From the NCBI RefSeq assembly GCF_002506515.1, contig NZ_DAXS01000003.1, positions 16,989 to 28,283 of the forward strand: a DNA stretch of 11,295 bases, given 5' to 3'. Position numbers and translations under genes: made by a program. Shown one piece after another: positions 6,191 to 11,295 of the stretch. The stretch comes from Caldivirga sp. UBA161 (lineage in GTDB: Archaea; Thermoproteota; Thermoprotei; Thermoproteales; Thermocladiaceae). The notes under the pieces are model-generated. The model searched no databases. It was not told the DNA's origin and was given only the letters and a program-made list of their open reading frames with translations. Numbering within the stretch: the stretch's first letter is position 1; each line of letters opens with the position of its first letter.

Positions 6191-7090
6191 TTAACCCTGG
6201 GCCTGATTTAAACCCTCACCAGCAGCCTGATTACTGCCGCTTCCCTGACCCTCAACTCCACTTGATTCACTTGGCCTTGAGGCTTGCCTCCTAGCCTCAC
6301 TGCGGATAACATCAAGGAATGTGGTGAAGCGCCACTTCCACACCCTGAAGGCCTCCTTAAGTAGGTTCACCATACTCATGTTACCGTAGTTCTCAACCCA
6401 GAAGACGTACTTATCCTCATCCCAATCCACCACCAGTGAGCCGCTGCATGCCTCCTCACAGGTTTTCCAATTATCGAAGGTGCATTGCAGTGGATCCGTT
6501 ATGACGTATTCATCATTCTTCTTGGCAATACCCTTACATGATTCAAGGCATGAGGCACACCTTTCATCCCTTGGGTTAAGTAACTGAACCTTCGGGTAAT
6601 AGTAGTATGATGCTAGGCATGCCTGCCACTTGGCATGATCCCTAGCCCTACCTAACTTGGCGTATGCCTCAATGGAGAGTACTTGACCCTTACTCATCTT
6701 AACTATTAAAGTGTCTGGGTAAACTGGGGCGAAGTCCGGGTCATCTGGTATTAAATCCTTAGCGTAAACTGACACCACTTGGTCACTAGCCTTAACACTC
6801 AACTGGTACCTAACCTGGCATAGGCTTGGGTCAACTAACTCATCCTCACACTCCTCGATCTTAGGCAGCTTCTCCAAATTCGTCTTAAGTGGGATCATTG
6901 ATAACCTATGCGCAAGGACCTCATCATACATTACCGTGGTATTATCGAGGACAATAACCCTATCAATTGCTAATACGGGAACATCAGTGATTAATATCCT
7001 CCTAAGTGAGTTAACTAGGCTTGGCTTAAAACCCTCCACCACTAATTTCAAGTAATCATCACTGTACTGGAGAACCTTAACTGATGCCAC
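6191..7090 (-). CDS. rpo3: DNA-directed RNA polymerase subunit D (Rpo3)
   Basis: Archaeal homologue of bacterial alpha/eukaryotic Rpb3, which pairs with Rpo11 to start polymerase assembly. Residue numbers count from GTG 7099. The N-terminal dimerisation domain has PSLVNSLRRILITDVPVLAI (26-45) and HRLSMIPLKT (64-73), both hallmarks. A cysteine-rich insert follows with C181, C184, C188, C206, C214 and C218, as in archaeal subunit D proteins carrying an iron-sulfur cluster; C84, C94 and C161 are extra. The last 35 or so residues are rich in Ser, Gly, Gln and Glu and look disordered. They make the protein longer than the roughly 265 residues of the Sulfolobus protein. GTG 7090 is preferred because the TATA box lies about 26 bp upstream, fitting a leaderless message, and MASVKVLQY matches family starts. 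GTG 7099 is the alternative. Its neighbours are not ribosomal-protein genes. Confidence 0.93.
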   Translation of the reverse strand: MASVKVLQYSDDYLKLVVEGFKPSLVNSLRRILITDVPVLAIDRVIVLDNTTVMYDEVLAHRLSMIPLKTNLEKLPKIEECEDELVDPSLCQVRYQLSVKASDQVVSVYAKDLIPDDPDFAPVYPDTLIVKMSKGQVLSIEAYAKLGRARDHAKWQACLASYYYYPKVQLLNPRDERCASCLESCKGIAKKNDEYVITDPLQCTFDNWKTCEEACSGSLVVDWDEDKYVFWVENYGNMSMVNLLKEAFRVWKWRFTTFLDVIRSEARRQASRPSESSGVEGQGSGSNQAAGEGLNQAQG

Positions 7091-7110
7091 ATGCCCCACT
7101 GGCTGGGTAT

Positions 7111-7118
7111 TTTATAAA
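7111..7118 (-). promoter_or_regulatory. TATA box of rpo3
   Basis: TTTATAAA is a perfect palindrome, centred about 25 bp before GTG 7090, consistent with a leaderless transcript. Because it is symmetric it could also be read toward the plus-strand gene at 7192. Confidence 0.6.
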
Positions 7119-7162
7119 CCTTAATCAGCGGTAGTGAAGGCTAATAGGTGGGTGAGGGAAAG

Positions 7163-7170
7163 TTAAATTA
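7163..7170 (+). promoter_or_regulatory. Possible TATA box of the 159-residue protein gene
   Basis: TTAAATTA is centred about 26 bp before GTG 7192, which would give a leaderless transcript. Against this, AAGGTGAGG at 7175-7183 looks like a ribosome site for the same start and would need a transcript starting further upstream. Confidence 0.35.
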
Positions 7171-7191
7171 AGGTAAGGTGAGGCGCCAGGT

Positions 7192-7671
7192 GTGGGTGCT
7201 GTTGAGAGGTTTATTGAGGCATTCTTAACGGTGTATAGGGATTATAAGGGTAAGTGGGGCATAATTGATGTCTACGCCTATAGGACTCAAGGTAAGTCAA
7301 TTAAAGCCTTCGCATCACTAATAATTAATATTAATGGAATCCCAAGGACAATAAACGCGTACCTATTCTCCACGGGTAAGGTGATGATGATAAGTGACGT
7401 AACCCCAATCCTCAGGGGTAAGGTTAACTGTAGTGGTTCACCTACAAGGGCCACTGTGGACATGTACCTACCCCCTGAGGAGTACAGCATATGTATTAGT
7501 GGGGGGTTTAATGATTCCCCCAATATCCTCATAGCCTTAACTAGGGATTATGGGGAGGAGAGGATTCTACTTTACAGTGAGGTTAATCAAAAGTCAATAG
7601 ACTATAATTCCCTAGTTAAGGTACTTGGTGAAGTTAAGGATGCGTTGAGTAGGCTCTTCACTACTCAGTGA
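7192..7671 (+). CDS. Uncharacterised 159-residue protein
   Basis: I do not recognise the family. The protein begins with a likely amphipathic helix (AVERFIEAFLTVYRDY), followed by alternating strand-like stretches such as GIIDVYAY, IKAFASLIININ and KVMMISD, then a loop with C80 (NCSGSP) and C101 (SICISGG). It ends with a strand-like ERILLYSE and a C-terminal helix (SLVKVLGEVKDALSRLF). There is no signal peptide or membrane segment, so it is probably a small soluble alpha/beta protein. Codon use matches its neighbours. The GTG start has AAGGTGAGG about 8 nt upstream. It is divergent from rpo3, and its last 11 nt overlap the moeA end. Neither neighbour reveals a function. The continuous frame, ribosome site and normal composition make a real gene likely. 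Confidence 0.75.
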   Translation: MGAVERFIEAFLTVYRDYKGKWGIIDVYAYRTQGKSIKAFASLIININGIPRTINAYLFSTGKVMMISDVTPILRGKVNCSGSPTRATVDMYLPPEEYSICISGGFNDSPNILIALTRDYGEERILLYSEVNQKSIDYNSLVKVLGEVKDALSRLFTTQ

Positions 7672-8932
7672 ATATCGGCCTTATTAACTCAACCTCAACC
7701 TCATCACCCTCATCATAACCCTCCCTATTCTCAGGAACCATAAGTACGCCATTACCCTTAACCAGGGTGGTCAACACGCCACTACCTGTTAAGGCAAGGG
7801 GCTCAACGTAAACCCTACCATCCCTACCCAAATAGACCCTCACCCTAACGAAGGACCTTGTGTTTATTGGTGTTGCAACCCTCCTCGTTAAAACACCCTT
7901 AACCCTGGGCCTAGGTTCATCAACAGCATTCATCATGTGGAGTAGGGTTGGCTTAACAAGAACCTCAAAGCCTGTTAATGAGGCCACTGGAAAGCCGCTT
8001 AGCATGAATATTGGTTTACCATCCTTCACAGCAACACTATTGGGTTTACCCGGCCTAATGGCTAACCCATGATTAAGGTACTCGGGCTTTAATTCAGCCA
8101 CAGCCCTTATAGTGTAATCAATCCTACCCACTGAGGCACCGCCCGTGGTGACTACTATATCATGGTCAATGAGGGCCTTAGCCACATGATCCCTAATCAC
8201 GGCTTCATCATCAGGTAGCTTGAGGTAATCAACAGTGCACCCAAGGCTCCTAAGCATTGCGGTAAGCACGAATCTAGTACTGTTAATCACCTTACCCGGC
8301 TGTAAGCCACCCTTTAAGGCATCCTCAACCTCAATAAGTTCATTACCAGTAACTATCAGCATGACCCTGGGTTCATAAACCTTAACCCTAACCACACCCA
8401 TTGATGCTAATACACCGAGGTCCCAGGGCTTAATTAAAGTACCCCTCCTAAACACCAACTCACCCTTGGCCACATCCTCACCAATCCTAGACACATTATC
8501 CATGGGGGCCACTGGCCTGTAAACTTCAACATAATCCCCCCTCCTACCCGTATTCTCATACATAACCACCGCATCGGAGCCTGGAGGAAGCGGTGCGCCT
8601 GTGGCTATTTCCACAGCCTCACCTTGATTAACAATGTATTTCCCAGGATCCTCACCAACAGGTAGGTAACCCTTAACCCTAAGTATTGCTGGGTTTGTTG
8701 GTGAGGAGCCGAATGTGTCAATACTCCTCACAGCATACCCATCTACTGCTGACCTATTGAATGGTGGAACATCAACGCTTGAGTAAATGTCCTCAGCCAA
8801 GTACCTGCCCACTGCATTAATTAAATCAACATCAATGGAATTTGGCGAGTGCTTAATCAACGCCAGCACCTCCCTGAGGACAACATTAATGGGCTTAACC
8901 TCCCTAAACCCCTTACCCGTAATATCCTCCAT
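7661..8932 (-). CDS. moeA: Molybdopterin molybdenumtransferase MoeA
   Basis: Inserts molybdate, or in tungsten-using archaea probably tungstate, into adenylylated molybdopterin to complete the cofactor. Residue numbers count from ATG 8986. The N-terminal region has VPPFNRSAVDGYAV (73-86) with the conserved DGYA. EIATGAPLPPGSDAVV (126-141) belongs to domain II. The MoCF/MogA-like domain runs from about 206 to 350 and includes VTGNE, VVTTGGASVGRIDY (278-291), GLAIRPGKP and GFPVAS. The C-terminal domain IV follows to residue 441 and is complete. ATG 8932 gives 423 residues and is preferred: a TATA-like TTTTAAA lies about 27 bp upstream, and family members begin shortly before the first helix. 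ATG 8986 adds 18 residues, but the AT-rich element next to it is too close to drive it. No other cofactor-synthesis gene is adjacent. Confidence 0.93.
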   Translation of the reverse strand: MEDITGKGFREVKPINVVLREVLALIKHSPNSIDVDLINAVGRYLAEDIYSSVDVPPFNRSAVDGYAVRSIDTFGSSPTNPAILRVKGYLPVGEDPGKYIVNQGEAVEIATGAPLPPGSDAVVMYENTGRRGDYVEVYRPVAPMDNVSRIGEDVAKGELVFRRGTLIKPWDLGVLASMGVVRVKVYEPRVMLIVTGNELIEVEDALKGGLQPGKVINSTRFVLTAMLRSLGCTVDYLKLPDDEAVIRDHVAKALIDHDIVVTTGGASVGRIDYTIRAVAELKPEYLNHGLAIRPGKPNSVAVKDGKPIFMLSGFPVASLTGFEVLVKPTLLHMMNAVDEPRPRVKGVLTRRVATPINTRSFVRVRVYLGRDGRVYVEPLALTGSGVLTTLVKGNGVLMVPENREGYDEGDEVEVELIRPIFTE

Positions 8933-8956
8933 TAATACACTTCCAGCGGCACTGAG

Positions 8957-8963
8957 TTTTAAA
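8957..8963 (-). promoter_or_regulatory. Possible TATA box of moeA
   Basis: On the minus strand GGATTTAAAACT contains TTTAAAA centred about 28 bp before ATG 8932, fitting a leaderless or nearly leaderless transcript. It supports the shorter moeA start. Confidence 0.4.
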
Positions 8964-8991
8964 TCCTTGCAGTGAGTTAAACTCATTAACC

Positions 8992-8999
8992 CTTAAATA
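8992..8999 (+). promoter_or_regulatory. TATA box of the ornithine cyclodeaminase-family gene
   Basis: CTTAAATA on the plus strand predicts a transcript start near 9022. The short leader would include GGGGGT (9023-9028), a ribosome-site candidate 7 nt before ATG 9036. Confidence 0.5.
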
Positions 9000-9035
9000 C
9001 GCTTCAAGTAGCCTTAGCTTAAGGGGGTAATGGCC

Positions 9036-9998
9036 ATGGCGCTCTACATTAGGGAACAAGAGGTGGATAGGTTACTTACGTATGGTGAGGCAATTAAGGC
9101 TGTTGAGGATGGGTTTAGGTTACTTGGATTAGGTAAGGCCGTTAACTTACCTAGGCGTAGGGTTATACTACCTGGTGCAGTACTTCATGTTCTTCAAAGC
9201 GGTATCTTAGGTGATTATAATGTCGCCGGTTTAAAGGCATACTTAAGTACTAGGCAGGGGACAAGGTTCGCCGTCCTATTATTCAGTGTTGAATCGGGGG
9301 AATTATTAGCCATTATTGAGGCTGATAGGCTTGGGCAAATTAGAACAGGAGCAGCATCAGTAGTGGCTAGTAAGTATATGGCTAATTCAATGAGTGAATT
9401 AGGCATAGTTGGTTCAGGTAGGCAGGCTAGGGCTCAATTTGAGGCATTCAACTCCACTGGCTTATTGAGGAGCGTTAAGGTGATTAGTAGGAGTAGGGCT
9501 AATGCTGAGGCATTCGCATCCTACATTAAGTCTCATGGGGTAGATGCCGTGGTTGCCAATGATTATAGGGATGTATGTAATGTTGATGTTCTAGTAACTG
9601 CAACTAACTCAAGGGAACCATTCATAAGGGGTGAGTACCTTAATGAGGGTATTCACGTTAATGCCATTGGGAGTAATTGGAGGAATAGGGCTGAATTAAT
9701 GCCTGACGCTGTTAATAAGGCTGAATTAATTGCCGTTGACGACTTGGAGCAGGCTAAGGAGGAGGCTGGGGACTTAATAATGGCTGGTGAGGAGGCTTGG
9801 AGTAAGGTGGTTAAATTATCAGATATTGTTGTGGGTAACGTTAAGGGTAGGGTGGGTTCAGGATCAATAACAATCTTCAAGTCCCTAGGCATATCCATTG
9901 AGGATATTACTGTGGCCAAGCTAATTTACGATAAAGCCGTTAAGGAGGGGATTGGTGTTAATATAGAATTCAGCGGCATATTTAACGCAGGCAGGTAA
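9036..9998 (+). CDS. Ornithine cyclodeaminase / mu-crystallin family NAD(P)-dependent enzyme
   Basis: A 320-residue protein of the OCD/mu-crystallin family, which includes ornithine cyclodeaminase, archaeal alanine dehydrogenase and cyclic ketimine reductases. Numbering from ATG 9030, the substrate domain has GLKAYLS with the family lysine K69, then QIRTGAASVVASKYMA (103-118). The Rossmann domain starts at LGIVGSGRQARAQ (124-136). NAIGSN (211-216) follows, and VDDLEQAKEEAGDL (236-249) carries the aspartate region involved in catalysis. TIFKSLGISIEDITVAKLIYDKA (281-303) is the usual C-terminal signature. ATG 9036 is favoured by GGGGGT seven nt before it; ATG 9030 is two codons longer. The gene stands alone, divergent from moeA, so the substrate cannot be told from context. 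Proline synthesis from ornithine, alanine oxidation or imine reduction are all possible. Confidence 0.88.
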   Translation: MALYIREQEVDRLLTYGEAIKAVEDGFRLLGLGKAVNLPRRRVILPGAVLHVLQSGILGDYNVAGLKAYLSTRQGTRFAVLLFSVESGELLAIIEADRLGQIRTGAASVVASKYMANSMSELGIVGSGRQARAQFEAFNSTGLLRSVKVISRSRANAEAFASYIKSHGVDAVVANDYRDVCNVDVLVTATNSREPFIRGEYLNEGIHVNAIGSNWRNRAELMPDAVNKAELIAVDDLEQAKEEAGDLIMAGEEAWSKVVKLSDIVVGNVKGRVGSGSITIFKSLGISIEDITVAKLIYDKAVKEGIGVNIEFSGIFNAGR

Positions 9999-10027
9999 AT
10001 AACATTAATTAACTTAAATCATAAAAG

Positions 10028-10035
10028 CTTAAAAA
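10028..10035 (+). promoter_or_regulatory. TATA box of tRNA-Ser(CGA)
   Basis: CTTAAAAA is centred about 27 bp before the first mature tRNA base at 10058, so transcription should begin at or very near position 1 of the tRNA. Confidence 0.55.
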
Positions 10036-10057
10036 TGTGGATGCATGATTAATGAAG

Positions 10058-10146
10058 GCCGGGGTGGCCGAGCCTGGCCTAAGGCGCGGGACTCGAGATC
10101 CCGTCCCCGCAAGGGGGCCCGGGTTCAAATCCCGGCCCCGGCGCCA
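10058..10146 (+). tRNA. tRNA-Ser(CGA), reading UCG
   Basis: The cloverleaf can be drawn completely. The acceptor stem is GCCGGGG/CCCCGGC, followed by discriminator G (10143), as expected for serine, and encoded CCA (10144-10146). The D stem is GCC/GGC. The anticodon stem is CGGGA/TCCCG with loop CTCGAGA and anticodon CGA at 10094-10096. The long class II variable arm TCCCCGCAAGGGGGC is typical of serine tRNA. The T arm is CCGGG, TTCAAAT, CCCGG. There is no intron. The almost pure G-C stems in a moderately AT-rich setting indicate a thermophile. Confidence 0.96.
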
Positions 10147-10181
10147 GTTAATTCACCCATAACTAATTATGTCGTTGAAGG

Positions 10182-10189
10182 TTAAAATT
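10182..10189 (+). promoter_or_regulatory. Possible TATA box of the S66 peptidase gene
   Basis: TTAAAATT is centred about 30 bp before ATG 10216, and no ribosome site is visible before that ATG. This suggests a leaderless or very short-leader transcript separate from the tRNA. Confidence 0.4.
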
Positions 10190-10215
10190 ATTAAGATACC
10201 TAGATTAAATTATAC

Positions 10216-11190
10216 ATGAGGTACTCCATTAAGCCTCGGAGGCTTAAGGCTGGTTCCACAATAATGCTTGTAGCCCCAGCCAGTTTCACTCAATATTCTG
10301 GTGCAGGACTGAATCTTGGTATTCAATTCCTTAAGAGGATGGGGTTCAATATTGTCCTTGGTGAATCAGTTCGGGGTTCATGGATCCATTGGCATTTATC
10401 AGGTCCTGATGATTTACGTGCTAGGGATTTACTTGAAGGTTTTAGGAGGAGTGATATTGATGCCGTTTGGTGTGTTAGAGGTGGTGCTGGTTCCTTGAGG
10501 CTCCTTAACCTCATTGATTACGATTTAATTAAGGAGAACCCTAAAGCCATCATAGGCTTCAGTGACATAACCGCTATTCAGAATGCGGTTTACTCAATGG
10601 TTGGTTTACCTTCAATACAGGGGCCTATGCCTTCAGTAACACCTAGGATTAATGATGTTGGTTTAGCTAGGTTTAGGAGGGACTTGGAGTTAACCGTGAG
10701 GATACTCATGGGTGAGGTGGTTGAGTTGAGGCAACCTGAGGGTGGGCCATTCATAAGAGTGATTAATCATGGTAAGGCGAGTGGGAGAGTTATTGGTGGT
10801 AATTTAACCCTCTTCACATTACTGCAGGGTACACCATATAGGCCTAATCCAAGTGGTGGTGTATTGTTCCTGGAGGATGTTAATGAGGAGGCTTATAGGA
10901 TTGATAATTACTTAACAGTATTAAGGCTGGGTAATGTTACTCCAATAGTTAATGCTATTATTTACGGTGAATTCCCTGAACCAATGCATAGTGGCCCAAG
11001 CCCAAGTATTGAGGAGGTTATTGCTGAGGACACTAGAGACTTCACGAAGGCCCCATCATTCATCGGCTACCCATGCTGCCATGGAGGTGATGAACATGGG
11101 ATTAACACATACCCAGTACCCTTAGGCATTAATGTTGAGGTTAATGCTGATGATGCAGCCATAATAATGCTTGAAGCCCTCACTGAATGA
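10216..11190 (+). CDS. S66-family serine peptidase (LD-carboxypeptidase / MccF-like)
   Basis: A complete 324-residue S66 peptidase. The N-terminal domain starts with IMLVAPAS (16-23) and has the RGGAGS turn (88-93). The nucleophile S116 lies in IIGFSDITA. The C-terminal domain has IGGNLTLF (193-200), FLEDVNEEAYRIDNYL (218-233) with the likely catalytic E220, and GYPCCHGGDEHG (284-295) with the likely H289. The positions nearly match those I recall for bacterial LdcA (S115, E217, H285). Bacterial relatives trim murein tetrapeptides or cleave microcin C-type peptide conjugates. This organism is thought to be an archaeon without murein, so the substrate is unknown; peptide turnover or detoxification of peptide-like compounds is inference. 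There is no signal peptide, so it is cytoplasmic. It stands alone, 69 bp after the tRNA gene. Confidence 0.9.
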   Translation: MRYSIKPRRLKAGSTIMLVAPASFTQYSGAGLNLGIQFLKRMGFNIVLGESVRGSWIHWHLSGPDDLRARDLLEGFRRSDIDAVWCVRGGAGSLRLLNLIDYDLIKENPKAIIGFSDITAIQNAVYSMVGLPSIQGPMPSVTPRINDVGLARFRRDLELTVRILMGEVVELRQPEGGPFIRVINHGKASGRVIGGNLTLFTLLQGTPYRPNPSGGVLFLEDVNEEAYRIDNYLTVLRLGNVTPIVNAIIYGEFPEPMHSGPSPSIEEVIAEDTRDFTKAPSFIGYPCCHGGDEHGINTYPVPLGINVEVNADDAAIIMLEALTE

Positions 11191-11191
11191 G

Positions 11192-11210
11192 GCATAAGCC
11201 TACTTTATGC
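11192..11210 (+). terminator. Weak hairpin after the S66 peptidase gene
   Basis: GCATAA (11192-11197) pairs with TTATGC (11205-11210) just after the peptidase stop. There is no long T tract behind it, so termination or 3' end stabilisation is only a possibility. Confidence 0.25.
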
Positions 11211-11218
11211 TTAGTTGC

Positions 11219-11295
11219 TTAGATATCGCTAGGATTACTGGATGTATTGATATAACCTAGTCTACTGGCATCATTAGTTATAGCATCAATAATGT
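11219..11295 (-). CDS. Possible 3' end of a minus-strand gene (cut by window edge)
   Basis: Read on the minus strand, one frame stays open from the right edge to a TAA at 11219-11221. It gives 24 residues ending SRLGYINTSSNPSDI. The other two minus frames hit stops almost at once. The piece is too short to recognise, and an open frame of this length is expected by chance about a quarter of the time. If real, the gene is convergent with the S66 peptidase gene. Confidence 0.3.
   Translation of the reverse strand, partial: IIDAITNDASRLGYINTSSNPSDI

Noticed and set aside
7370..7400. C/D box guide RNA starting at GTGATGATGA
   Set aside because: The C-box-like word lies within the orphan gene and no CTGA D box with matching spacing follows.
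10058..10146. tRNA-Ser as an integration site for a mobile element
   Set aside because: No integrase gene follows and I see no repeat of the tRNA 3' end downstream in the window.
1..11295. CRISPR array, insertion sequence or defence-type cassette
   Set aside because: No regularly spaced repeats, transposase motifs or toxin/nuclease genes were found; nearly all coding space is housekeeping metabolism.

Overview
The window reads as an ordinary chromosomal segment of a thermophilic crenarchaeon, most likely Thermoproteales of the Caldivirga/Vulcanisaeta kind. Four things support this: an archaeal RNA polymerase subunit D (Rpo3) with a cysteine-rich iron-sulfur domain; archaeal TATA boxes about 26-28 bp before many starts, often suggesting leaderless transcripts; frequent GTG starts; and a very GC-rich tRNA-Ser with encoded CCA in a moderately AT-rich background. 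The genus is inferred from style, not from a search.

Region 1 (1-6186) is a branched-chain amino acid biosynthesis locus. On the minus strand a 2-isopropylmalate synthase-family gene (leuA-like) overlaps leuB by 4 nt, and leuB runs off the left edge. Divergently, across a 326-bp control region, lie ilvB (acetolactate synthase catalytic subunit), an IlvM-like ACT small subunit and ilvC (ketol-acid reductoisomerase). Both junctions in this trio overlap by exactly 8 nt, so they look translationally coupled. After a 130-bp AT-rich spacer with interleaved inverted repeats comes leuC. Together they cover pyruvate to dihydroxyisovalerate and most of the leucine branch. ilvD, leuD and an aminotransferase are not visible here. 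The LeuA-like enzyme lacks the usual C-terminal regulatory domain and the small subunit resembles IlvM, the partner of valine-insensitive AHAS II, so classical allosteric feedback may be weak.

Region 2 (6191-9998) holds rpo3 (minus, convergent with leuC, 4-nt gap), an unrecognised 159-residue protein (plus), moeA for molybdenum/tungsten cofactor synthesis (minus, overlapping the previous gene tail-to-tail by 11 nt) and an ornithine cyclodeaminase/mu-crystallin family gene (plus).

Region 3 (9999-11295) holds a tRNA-Ser(CGA) with a TATA element placed for a leaderless transcript, a complete S66-family serine peptidase gene, and possibly the 3' end of a minus-strand gene at the right edge.

I found no CRISPR array, insertion sequence, phage-like block or convincing novel multi-gene system. 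The most interesting points are the apparent absence of allosteric modules in the leucine/valine pathway, the repeat structure before leuC, the six-cysteine Rpo3 domain with an extra C-terminal tail, and the orphan 159-residue protein.
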